The position numbers and the translations under genes were made by a program. Positions 35,553 through 46,318 of a stretch of DNA of 64,000 nucleotides are shown here, in pieces. Location: contig BSWB01000004.1 in NCBI GenBank assembly GCA_033239125.1, positions 125,745,235 to 125,809,234 of the forward strand, written 5' to 3'. The notes under the pieces are model-generated. The model ran no database searches. It saw only the letters and a program-made list of their open reading frames with translations, and was not told the origin of the DNA. Source of the DNA: Fagopyrum homotropicum (taxonomy: Eukaryota; Streptophyta; Magnoliopsida; Caryophyllales; Polygonaceae). The first letter of the stretch is position 1; each line of letters starts with the position of its first letter.

Positions 35553-36175
35553 GACGCATCATGGTCCAGCTAGCGACCTTAAATCAAGCGCTTCTTTGGA
35601 GGCAACCCAAGGTATTGCTTTCTTTTCCCGTTTTCTAGTCTAGCTTAGATAGCTTTTGTTTTTGCTTTGCTTTGCTTTGTTTTTGGCGTTCTGGACAGTC
35701 AACAGGGAACATCTAAGGAAGGATGGACAATTGGAAGGACAGAAGTTCGAGAATTTGAGAAGACAGAAGCATCTCGGTTACTGTCAGAGCACCTCGACCG
35801 AGTTGATTCTTGAGCAACCGAGGCGACTAGGGTTTCTGCAGAATAACCTCGGTCCGTACCACCTCGGTCCAGTCGAGACCATCTCGACCGAGGTGACAGC
35901 AGATCCAGGAACAGCATAAAAGGGGGAAAATTTTATTTTTCACTTTTTTTTACCCACCTCGACCGCGGCGACAGTACACTTCGCTCTCTCTCAAATCTCG
36001 CTCGTTTTCGAAGATTTCTGCTTCTAAACTGTGATTGAAGGGTCGAGGAACCGATTGCAACAATAGATCTGCAAGAAAATCGAACGAATCGACCGAAACA
36101 AGTCGAACTGCATCTCGACCGAGGTGTTCTTGAGGCTTGTTAGTGACCGAGGTGGTCTGACAGAGTTGAGTAAAA
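35553..36175 (+). other. Spacer before accessory ORF, palindrome cluster
   Basis: No gene. Sites include CATCTCGGTT 35770-35779, CACCTCGACCGAG 35790-35802, ACCGAGGCG 35817-35825, paired ACCTCGGTCC near 35846 and 35861, CATCTCGACCGAGGTG 35880-35895, CACCTCGACCGCGGCG 35955-35970, CATCTCGACCGAGGTG 36111-36126 and GACCGAGGTGG 36145-36155. TATA-like ATAAAAGGGGG near 35917 could mark an internal promoter for the accessory ORF. Confidence 0.7.
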
Positions 36176-37609
36176 ATGAGTTCAGATCGTCGCTTAGCCC
36201 TTAGAGACAGATCCTCACCCTCCCCTTCTTCCTCTTCTTCCCGTCCTTACCGCCCGGTTATCCACGAGAGATGCCGGGTAGACTATGAGCGGATAGCTAG
36301 CCGTCCAGTTATCGCACCACGGTTTCTGGACGTGTCGGCTTTTGATTGCCTAGGATTAGACGCTGACCTTAGGAGGATGATTGCTAGTGTCGGGCTGGAT
36401 CAGTTTACTGAGATCCGAGCCCCAGCTTACTTGGAGCCGACCTTGGAGTTTGTTAGCTATTTCTCCTACCTCCCCACAGACCGATCTGTGAAGTACCGGT
36501 TGATGAACCGGAACTTCATAGTTCCCTTAGAGGTTTGGAGAGATATTTTTGGTTTCTCTGAGCCCACCGCCACTGATTTCCCCTCCCGATCCGTAGCTAG
36601 GGAGTTCTGGGGGCAGATAGCCCATATTACTGAGCATGCGGACAGATGGCGCCCTGGAGATTCCAGGGAGAAGGTCATCTTTCATCCGGCCTTCAGACTA
36701 GCCCACAGGATTTTTAGCGAGACACTTCTGGCGCGTACTGAGACGCCCCAGAAGATCAGACACGGCGAGCTCTTCAGCCTCTACTGCATGGTGACAGGAG
36801 GTTTCCCAGACTTTGGCTTGCTCCTGGCAAAGGATCTGCACAGGATCAAGGCCAAGGCGAAGGGAGACATTTGCTGCGGAGGTCTAGTCACCCACATCGC
36901 TACCTACCACGGGATGGACCTCAGTGTTTGCACGATGGCGGCGGCTCCGAAGCCGCTGGGATTACAGGAGATGATCACACGAAGGATTCTAGTTCCCCGT
37001 GGTTTGACCACTCCATACGTAGCCATGCCTTGGGAGCGGACTGCACCTCAAGGGATCCGCTGGTCTGCACAGTTCACATTCTTTGATCCGCATTACTGGC
37101 AAACAGCTTGGGATACACTGATGGAGGATCACAGAGAGGCAGCAGCTGCCCCTGCTGAGGCTGAGGAGGATGACGACGACGATGAGGAGACGATGGACGA
37201 GAGAGATGGTGGAGTCCCGATGGATACAAGGACGGATACTGCAGGCACGAGCGCACCACCGATCATCGATTTGGATGATGAGGAGGATACTGAGCCGGCA
37301 CCTGCTGCACCTCCTGCTAGATCTGCTAGGCGTCGGACACGCCGTCACAGAGATTCTGAGGTTCATCACCGGATCGACGACCTGACAGATCAGACGATAG
37401 ACTCTTATGCTGCCCTTACAGTGGACATGCATGAGAGATTTGCTGCCCAGGACCGACGCATTGACCGCTGGACTCATCAGATGTTAGAGGAGTAGCACTA
37501 TCAGCGCAGGATGATGGAGCTACAGTTCCAGCAGACTATGGGCTATCCGTTCGACCCGGCTCAGTATCCGTATGCGCCACCACCACCACCACCGGATCAG
37601 GATTATTGA
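36176..37609 (+). CDS. Accessory ORF (ATHILA ORF-1-like) of element 2, one amber
   Basis: 478 codons including stop; ATG follows GAGTAAAA. TAG at 37493-37495 (codon 440) replaces the CAG found in element 3, so the predicted product is 439 residues unless read through; the frame continues to TGA at 37607. Conserved segments: APRFLDVSAFDCLGL, TLEFVS, NFIVPLEVWRDIFGF, REFWGQIAHITEH, RLAHRIFSETLLART, GDICCGGLVTHIA, then an Ala-rich and strongly acidic region near residue 335, basic RRRTRRHRD near 387, and a predicted helix before the proline-rich end. Related to Pfam-type ATHILA ORF-1 proteins by my reading. It is more conserved between elements 2 and 3 than neutral spacer sequence, consistent with function. 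Molecular role unknown. Confidence 0.88.
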
Positions 37610-39087
37610 GGAGCTGCAGGATTTTCTTTATTCTATTTTTATGCAGTTCAGCTTTTTATCCGGTGAGTACTCTTGTCTCTAGACTTTTTATTTGACCCAC
37701 TGGGACAGTGTGTCCCAAGTATGGGGTGTTTGTATTATTTGACTACCTTTTGATGTATTTGACTACTTGATGTATTATATTTCATCGGATATTTTATTTA
37801 TGCATCACAGCTGCATTTATATGATTATCTGATATTACATGCATACCTACAGGTTATTTGATTGAGAAAAAAACGTCGAAACCGAAAAAAAATAAAATAA
37901 AATAAAAAAATTTTTTGACCTCGACCGGGGAGATTCTGGCCAAACGAGGCATTTTACCTCGGTTGAACCAAGAACACCTCGACCGAGGTGGGTTACTGAG
38001 AGTTTTCGAAACGATTTTTTGTGCTACTTATCTGGATATGATCTCAGTGAAGATCTTGTTTACTGAATGGTTTTAAATTCTTTATGTGTTTGAAAGGTTT
38101 TATAATATGTTTAAGTTGCTAAATGCTTTGTTTGAAATTATTGGCATGTTTAATACTTTGTTTTTATCCAAATTATGTTGAATTTGAAGGTTGACACCGC
38201 AGGTTAAGTTCTCTCACTTTCTTCTTGGAAAGACCAAGGCAATTCATCTTCTTCTTCTTCTTCTTCTTGATCATGCTTAGCCCCTCATATACATTTTGCC
38301 TCCCTTTACCTATCCGGGAATTTGGAAGCAAACGAAGTGGTGAAAGCAAGTGAAGTTAAAGTTGAGAAGTGGCTGGAAGTGAAAGTGTTAGAAAGCAATA
38401 ATAGGTTTGGGGAAGTCAATCATGAAGATGAGTAACTCGGCACCATTCACATAGCCGGGTGTTTGTGTCTTGCCAAAATCTGATTGAGCGATATTCCTAA
38501 CGGGTCATGGTATGTGCATCAAGGGTTTGATGCATCTCGAGAAATTGATGATTGCAGATTTCCTAGGCTTCGGTTATTGTGCACCTCTGTCCATGCATCC
38601 CAAAAAGTAAAGTAAAAAGAAAAAGTGTGAGATAAGCGAAGCTTATTGGTGGAAGATGTTGCAAGTCAAAGTGAAAGTGAAGTTCATCCTTTTCCCGGAT
38701 TCTAGCACCACATTACCTTACATACATCCCTACCCTACACGTTTCTTGACCTTTCTTTTGGGAAGCCCTTGAGACCTTGAGCTTGTTGATTGACTTAGTG
38801 GTTTAAATCGGATTATACATGATTAATTTTGATAATTATGATTTATTATGCATTCTATGATTTTATGCAAAGATGAACAACTTTCCTATATTTATAAAAT
38901 GTTTTGATCATGTTGAGTTTTTAAATTCCAAGAAGTACTCTCTTAGAGTGATCTATGGTAGTTGCACACCATAAAATGTTTTTGGAAGACTTTTTCATTG
39001 ATTTTCTTGACCTATAATCCATTCTACCTTGTCTTTTATATGAGGAACTTGCTTGGGGACAAGCAAGGGCTAAGTATGGGGTATTTT
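37610..39087 (+). other. 3' noncoding region of element 2
   Basis: Palindromes at 37917-37930, 37956-37966 and 37975-37992; CTT microsatellite near 38248-38268; conserved 3' block about 38405-38590 with hairpin TGCATCAA-GGGT-TTGATGCA at 38515-38534; ends in AAGTATGGGGTATTT before the LTR. No gene. Confidence 0.8.
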
Positions 39088-40838
39088 GATAGCATGAATT
39101 ATAGTCCATATTTTGGGGTTTGTTTGAACGTTTTATCTTTCATAATCTGCATGTTTGTGTGTATAATATGTGATTATACTACCATTTCATCTACCATTGC
39201 GAGAATCGAGGACTACACCTAGTTTTGTTGTAATTGCAGGTAATTTGGTACGTTTTGCATCAAAAAGGAGCGAAAGGAGTCATGAGTCATTTAGAGCTAC
39301 ATCCAGGAAGCATAGCCATGGATTAAAGATTTACTTTGGACCAGTTTTGAGAGATTTCACATTCAGTTGTGACTCACCTCGGTTGACCAGAGATTCACCT
39401 CGACCGAGGTGGTCCAGAGACGCCGACTCGACCGAGGCGAATACCTAGGACGCGGCGAGAATATTTTATTTTTGGCTGAGATCTTTTAAAATTGGAAAGA
39501 GATCTTATATTTTTGGGCTTGGCTCCTGGAAGGAAAGAGATATGCAGAATCATATATTTTTACCTATTTTTATGGGAAGAGATCTTTCTAAGATATCTTA
39601 TCTTTGGAGGGTTATTTTCCTATAAAAAGGGTTGGATTTTCACAAATCCAACATCTCGCATACGACGTCGCATACCCCGCTGAGATCCGCATACCTCCTG
39701 CAGTAGCCGCACTCCAGTTTGGGAGAGATTCGAAGAACCTTGTTGAAGGTTGAAGGAAGATTGAAGATTGTAGCTTTTATAGCTTTTTGGAGGGTTTTGT
39801 AAGATTGTCTTCAATTCCCTTCCTTGTTGTCTTGCTTGTTGGATTGCTATCCAAGGAACGCTTTGTTGTGATATTTGATTCAGTTATTGAAGTCTTTTCA
39901 TTAAATTCTTCTTTGTTCAAATATTCACCTTCTTTCCATATATTTAATTAATACTTTCATGATGATGAGTGGCTAATTTCCTTGTGTGATTCTAGGGTGA
40001 TTGGCTGAAGGTTGTGGGAAAAACAATGATAGGAAAATCTTAGATTCCAGTAGGATCCTGAAAGTTCGAGTCTTTAACCTTAACCCTAAGCATCTCGTTC
40101 AGTCGATGAACATCTCGGCCGGGGTGGAAACTGGCTGACCGAGGTGACTTATCTGATCCATAACCGAGAGTTACGTGTTGGAGTTTGCCAAATCCTATTC
40201 TTATTACACCTTTCCTGGTTCAAAGCAAGCTTAGGATGAGACTTACCCGGTAATTCCTTAGTTTGTGTACCAACGATCATAAGTGTAGGTAATAAAGGTT
40301 CATCCTTTATTGGGGTTTGAGTGTGCTTCCATCCCATCTTTGTGAGTTAGCCTGAGACTTACCCGGTAAAGGTTGATTCTATTCCCTTAGATGGTGTGTT
40401 AGTTTGAGGTTATAGTTCTTTATCTTGATTCCTTGAGACTTACCCGGTAATAGGAGTTACGGTTTTGGATTAGCGAGTAGTGAGACTTACCCGGTGATCT
40501 ACTCCACTTTAGTAACACCTTCCCCACGCAAAAATCTCAGCTTTGTCCGCTTATCTATAGATCTTGAGTTGGAACCACAACTAGATGCTTTAATCCCTAG
40601 AATTGCATGTTTGCTTTATTGACTTCTTATTCATCTTTGATCGTGTTAATCGCTCTTGTGGTTAGTATTGACATAAGTACACCGTATTGACTTTGTTTCA
40701 CCGAGTCCTTGTGATCGACACCTGGAATTTTCTTGCTTTTACTACGATTGACCCGTACACTGCGGGTTCGCATCCTTGTTTTAAGCTTAAGTCTAGGGTT
40801 ATAAATTTAAAGCTTGCACACACCGTTTGGAGCGAACA
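39088..40838 (+). repeat. 3' LTR of element 2
   Basis: 1751 bp, TGATAGCATGAATTATAGTC to GGAGCGAACA, nearly identical to 29540-31291. It is followed by AGGAT, the target duplication, and then by the minus-strand start of the element 3 accessory ORF. Confidence 0.96.
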
Positions 40839-40878
40839 AGGATCTGTCTCTCAGGGCTAGACGACGATCGGAACTCAT
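40839..40878 (-). CDS. 5' end of element 3 accessory ORF
   Basis: Minus-strand ATG at 40876-40878 begins MSSDRRLALRDRS, the same N-terminus as the ORF at 36176. The rest lies at 28144-29539, separated by element 2. Confidence 0.88.
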
Positions 40879-41675
40879 TCTTACTCAACACTGTTAGACC
40901 ACCTCGGTTGCTGACACGACTCAAGAACACCTCGGTCGAGATGCAGTTCGACTGGACCGAGGCGCAGCAGTTACGATTCCAATTCTCAGAAATTCAGTTC
41001 TTTTCCCCCAGAAATCACTACAATTGCTTCCTATGGGGTACTTAAATCCTTTCTCAGCAGAATCAGGGGCAACCAAAGCCCTAATCAAAGCGAACGAACG
41101 AGTTAGGGTTTCGACTTGTTTTACCTCGTTTCGGTCGATTCGCTCGATTTCTTTGCAGATCTGTTGTTGCAATTGGTTCCTCTAACCTTCAATCACAGTT
41201 TAGAAGCAGAAATCTTCGAAAACAGGCAAGATCTGAGAAGGAGCGAAGTGGAAGTCGCCGCGGTCAAGGTGGGTAAAGTAAAAAGTGAAAAATAAAAATT
41301 TTTCCCTTTTTATACTGTTCCTGGATCTGCTGTCACCTCGGTCGAGATGGTCTCAACTGGACCGAGGTGGTACGGACCGAGGTGGTTCTGCAGAAACCCT
41401 AGTCGCCTCGGTTACTCAAGAATCAACTCGGTCGAGGTGCTCTGACAGTAACCGAGGTGCTTCTATCTTCTCAGAATCTCGAACTTCCGTCCTTCCAGTT
41501 ATGTTCCTTCCTTAGATATTCCCTGTTGTCTGTCCAGAACGCCAAAAACAAAGAAAAGCAAAACAAAAACAAAAACTATCTAAGCTAGACTAGAAAACGG
41601 GAAAAGAAAGCAATACCTTGGGTTGCCTCCCAAGAAGCGCTTGATTTAAGGTCGCTAGCTGGACCATGCTGCGTC
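40879..41675 (-). other. Element 3 spacer between pol and accessory ORF
   Basis: Counterpart of 35553-36175. Contains about ten palindrome sites on the minus strand, for instance CACCTCGGTCGAGATG near 40929, CACCTCGGTCGAGATG near 41335 and a paired CGAGGTGG cluster near 41363-41385. TATAAAAAGG on the minus strand near 41306-41315 may be a promoter for the accessory ORF. No gene. Confidence 0.7.
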
Positions 41676-44600
41676 TCAAACGAGGTAGGAGGTGCCCTCA
41701 CCCCATACTTCACCTCCATCGTGGGGTGAAGTAAGTAGATCCATCAACCGCTCCAACAAGTGTAAGTGCTCATCGGGGAATGAATCGTTTATGGGTGGGT
41801 TATCCGTCTCGCGGGAGGATTCCGGTAGCCGGCTGAGGTGATCCGCAAATGAGTTCTCAGATCCTTTCTTATCGCGGATCTCTAGGTCAAACTCTTGGAG
41901 CAGGAGAATCCATCGAATAAGGCGCGGCTTGGCATCTTTCTTAGCCAACAAGTAACGAATGGCTGCGTGGTCGGTGTAGACAATGACTTTCGCTCCTACT
42001 AGATAGGAACGAAACTTCTCGAAAGCATATACAACCGCCAATAACTCCTTCTCGGTGGTAGCGTAGTTGCGTTGTGCTTCATCTAGCGTTTTGCTAGCAT
42101 AATAAATGGCGGTGGTCCGTCCATCTTTCTTCTGTCCAAGCACCGCTCCTACGGCTACATCACTAGCGTCACACATGACCTCAAAGGGCAAGGTCCAATC
42201 AGGAGGTTGGATAATAGGAGCGGAGATCAACGCTTCCTTAATCCTGTAAAAAGCATCAAGACACTCCTGCGAAAACTCAAAAACAACATCTTTATTCAAG
42301 AGGTTAGTTAGAGGTTTAGAAATCTTAGAGAAGTCCTTGATGAATCTCCTGTAGAAACCTGCATCTCCGAGAAAACTCCTCACACCTTTAACAGAACAAG
42401 GAGGAGGGAGTTTCTCAATAGTTTCGATCTTAGCTCGATCGACCTCAATACCTCGATTAGAAACGAGGTGTCCTAGCACAATGCCTTCATTAACCATAAA
42501 ATGACACTTCTCCTAATTTAAAACAAGGTTAGTGTCTTCACATCTTTTAAGCACTAGAGAAAGGTTAGATAGGCAATCATCAAAAGAGGAACCATATACA
42601 GAAAAGTCATCCATGAATACCTCCATGATCTCCTCTATGTACTCGGAAAAGATAGCCATCATGCATCGCTGGAAGGTAGCGGGTGCATTGCACAATCCAA
42701 ATGGCATCCTCCGATAGGCAAACGTCCCCCAAGGACAAGTGAAAGTGGTCTTCTCCTGATCATCCGGATGGATAGGAATCTGGAAGAACCAACTATAGCC
42801 GTCCAAGTAGCAAAAGTGTGAATGCTGGGCCAACCGTTCGAGCATTTGATCGATGAAGGGAAGCGGAAAATGATCCTTCCGAGTTGCCGTGTTCAGCTTC
42901 CTATAATCAATGCAAACTCTCCAGCCCGTAACGGTCCTCGTTGGGATCAACTCGTTGTTCTTATTCGTCACAACGGTCATCCCTCCTTTCTTCGGAACGA
43001 CATGCACCGGGCTAACCCACTTGCTGTCCAAGATAGGATAAATAATACCTGCATCCAACAACTTAAGAACTTCCTTCTTCACAACCTCTTTCATGATCAG
43101 ATTTAACCGTCTTTGAGGTTCCCGTGAAGTCTTATGATTATCTTCCATTAGAATTCTATGCATGCAGAAAGAAGGTTTAATGCCAATAAGATCGTCCGTG
43201 GTGTAACCTATAGCTTTTCGATGCTTTCTCAGGACATGCATTAACTTAGACAATTCAGAATCGGAGAGAGAAGCACTAGCAATAACGGGATAAGTAGAAT
43301 CCGGCCCAAGAAAGATATACCTCAAGTGACTAGGGAGTTGTTTAAGCTCCACAACTGGGGGTGCTTTCTGAGAGGGATCTCTGCTTCCTCTTTCCAGTGG
43401 ATTGGTGTCAGAAACTGGACTCGATGCAGTCTCAGTTAGAATCGTCTCGCCATCGACCTCGGTCGAGGCGCATAGGCGTTGACCGAGATGTTCTTCGGTC
43501 GCCTCGCTCAGTCCAGAAAGTGCCTCGGTCGAGGTACTGCTACTGGATCCGGGACTGGAGATCTTCGTCTCCTTGACTAGCTTCTCAGTTATAGCTCCTG
43601 GATCCTCTTCCAGTGCCTTCAAGCTCCGTATATCTGCATCACAAGAAGCATTTATACCTTCCTCCATTAAACTGAAGCTAATAACTCTTTCGAGTGGATC
43701 ATTAACAAGGATAGAGCTCACCAATTCTCTTGATTCTTCTTCATCGTAGATGTTGAAGATGTCATCAGTTAGCTGCTCCCCATTCATGGGTGCAAGTAGT
43801 GCGAACTCCACCTCATCGCCACCAACTTTGAATTTCAACTTGGCGTTCTTGCAATCCACGTTGCAACCCGAAGTTGCTAGAAATGGCCTCCCGAGAATAA
43901 TAGGAACAGGATAATCTGCGGGAATGTCAAGTACAACAAAATCTATGGGTAGATAGAAGTTACCTAACTTGACCGGAACGTCCTCCAAAATGCCCACGGG
44001 ATGGGTAATGGAGCGATCCGCCATGTAAAGTCGAATCTTGACCGGCTTGGGCTCTCCAAGACCGATCTTGGTGCATAGCTCCAGCGGGATGATGCTCACG
44101 CTGGCTCCTAGATCACAAAGGGCTTCACAAGTGACATCCCCAACTTGAATGGGAATACGAAATGAGCCGGGATCTCTCAACTTAGGTGGCATCTTTTCCT
44201 TCATGATTTTGATAAGCTCCGAAGATTTAGATGTCATCCTAACTTCACCAACATCCTCCAGCTTCCTCTTCCTTGATTAGATTTCTTTTAAGAACTTCCC
44301 ATAGGCGGGCATACCTAAAATAGCATCAAGGAAAGGAATATTATTATGTAGCTTATTCATCAAGTCAAGAAACTTACTAAAGTGCTTGTCTAGATGTGCT
44401 CTGGCTCTGGACTGAGGGAATGGAAGTGGTGGTTTGTATGCAGGAGGTGGAACATAAGTTTCTGTCGTCCCTCCTGCTTTCTGTTGCTCCGCCTCGGTTG
44501 GCATCTCGGTCGAGGTGTTCTTCGACTGGATTTGGACCGAGGTGGTCTGCGTCAAGCGAGGTATTGGATCTGCAGTTTTGAGTCCACTCCTCGTCGTTAT

Positions 44601-46193
44601 GGCCATGCATTGGCCCTTAGGGTTAGTTTCCATCTTTGCTGGAAGCTTCCCTGGATCTCTTGGCGCTTCATTCGCCCTATTAGCAAGTTGTTCTTCGAAG
44701 GACTTTTGGGCCCTCGAAAATGAAGTCATAGAATTCTCCATAGCGCTAAGCTTGATCAAGATTGCCTCCAGAACTGCGTCTTTCTTTTCTGGCTGAGACG
44801 AACTTGATCCTTGCCCTTGGCTTTTCAATGGAGTAGAAGAAGAAGAAGGGGAAGAGAGGAAAGGGTTAGAGGAATCATTAGAGTTGGAGTTTGAATGATT
44901 GTTACCGTAGTTTTGGTTATTCGCCCTCCAGTTGTTGCTATTGGATCCTCTATTGTTGTTGTTGTAGTTGTTGTTTCGGGGACCGTTGTTGTTGTTACGG
45001 TACCCGTTATTGTTGTTGTTCCTTTGCCCTTGCTCTTCCTTCTTAGTTTGAGCCATCAAGAGCTCCTTCAATTGCTTCACGTCATTCTTCAAAGACGTGA
45101 GTTGATTGTTGTTGGATTGAGTCTCTTGAAAGTTGACTCTTTTAACTCCACCTTCAGCTCCTTGGTGGGTGTATTTCTCCATGTGCAAGGCTTGCTTCTC
45201 AATGAAGTCCCAAGCCTCATCAATCGCCATGTCCATGAAGGTACCGGCGGAGAGTAGTTGGAGATTGAACTGGGTGCTTCCGTCCAGCCCTTTGAAGTAG
45301 ATCTCCAACAACTCGATCTTTGGAATCCCGTGATGTAGGCAATCCAAGAGGATATCCTTGAACCGCTCCCAAGATTTGGACAAGCTCTCCTTGTCCTTCA
45401 TAATGAAAGCGTTGATCTTCCCTCTCATTTCAGCGGTCTTTGAGGGGGGAAAGAATTTGGTCAAGAATTCCGTAGTCATCTCCTCCCATGTGCTAATTTT
45501 TCCTGGAGGAAGAGATTGATACCAAGTAAGAGCTCTATCTTTTAAAGAAAAGTAAAAAGGTCTTAGCTTGTAGTTGTTATTCTCAATTCTGGGAGGTCGC
45601 AAGGTTTCCATCAAGATCTCGTAGTTTTGAAGATGTTGATGCGGCGACTCTTTCTCTAGCCCTCCGAATTGGCATTGGCGAATCATGGCTAGAACTTGCG
45701 GTCGAAGTTCGTAGTCATGATCTGCTAGATCTCCTAGGTTCACTCCTGGATGCCTCAGCTATTGATTAGGGTCCATCCTTTGACCTAGGGTTTGTGGGAT
45801 TCCTGCAAGAAGAACATCTCGGACTGGCATCCGAGGTGGAAGTACATCGGCCGGGGCGTCAGGTACTAGAATCTGCCTCGGTCGCGGGTCAACTGCTGGA
45901 TCCTGCATCGGTCGAGGATCAACAGGAGGATCTTCCCTCGGTCGAAGTAGAATCTTGTCTCGTATGACTGCTATCTCAGCTTCGATTGCTGCAGTCTTGG
46001 TGCGATTCTCTTCTTTCTCTTGCCTGAGTTCTTCCTTGCTGAGGCGTAGCAGCTCTAGCGCCTCTTTCAATTGGGCCGCAAGATCGCGATCGTCTTGTTG
46101 GGCCATCTTCGCTTCTCTTAAGCGTCGCTTGTATGTCTTTTCTGGTTCGGGATCGTAAGGAACGATTTCCTTCCCAGCGCGGGTTCTTCGCAT
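41676..46193 (-). CDS. gag-pol: gag-protease-RT-RNase H polyprotein of element 3, no integrase
   Basis: One continuous frame of 1506 codons from ATG at 46191-46193 to TGA at 41676, broken only by three nonsense codons: 145 (CAG to TAG, 45759), 639 (TTA to TAA, 44277) and 1227 (TGG to TAG, 42513). Gag matches element 2. Protease DLGAS has its Asp at codon 694, the same index as in element 2. A linker with palindrome-encoded STE repeats follows. RT shows PKKGGMTVV, GWRVCIDYRKLN, FGLCNAPATFQRCM and FMDD at about 1193-1196. RNase H shows CDAS (Asp 1342), a TTEKELLAV Glu, YTDHAA (Asp 1408) and ADHLSRLP. After the RNase H linker (PINDSFPDEHLHLLERL) the frame ends within 30 codons, and the sequence joins the region that follows integrase in element 2. 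The integrase is therefore deleted; EVWGEGTSYLV just before the stop may be a relic of its tail. Confidence 0.93.
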
Positions 46194-46294
46194 ATACCTA
46201 AGAAAGAACCTGCACAAGTCACTCAAGTAGAGTGGTTAGATGAAACGGGGCAATCGCCCCAAGAGCAAACCGTACCGGCTCGGTCTAGACCAAG

Positions 46295-46312
46295 TCCCCG
46301 GCAACGGCGCCA
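46295..46312 (-). other. Primer-binding site (tRNA-Asp type), element 3
   Basis: Minus strand TGGCGCCGTTGCCGGGGA, six bases from the LTR end, identical to that of element 1. Confidence 0.95.
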
Positions 46313-46318
46313 AAAACT

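Larger units (their letters stand above)
29540..40838 (+). mobile_element. Element 2: Athila-type, family A, RT-less, young
   Basis: 11,299-bp plus-strand element with target duplication AGGAT (29535-29539 and 40839-40843), inserted into the accessory ORF of element 3. LTRs 1752 and 1751 bp, differing at about 20 positions by eye (around 1 percent), the youngest pair in the window, in agreement with its position as the innermost insertion. It encodes gag-protease-integrase in one frame with a single amber codon and an accessory ORF with a single amber codon. RT and RNase H are absent, so it could move only with help from another element. Confidence 0.96.

Noticed and set aside
36989..37477. 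Long antisense ORF (162 codons, minus)
   Set aside because: Mirror of the accessory ORF coding strand. A similar antisense ORF exists at 28276-28788 in element 3, and codon structure explains both.
44394..45257. Plus-strand ORFs of 93-120 codons rich in Val
   Set aside because: Antisense of the Asn-rich gag tail and linker of element 3 (AAC repeats read as GTT). Not genes.
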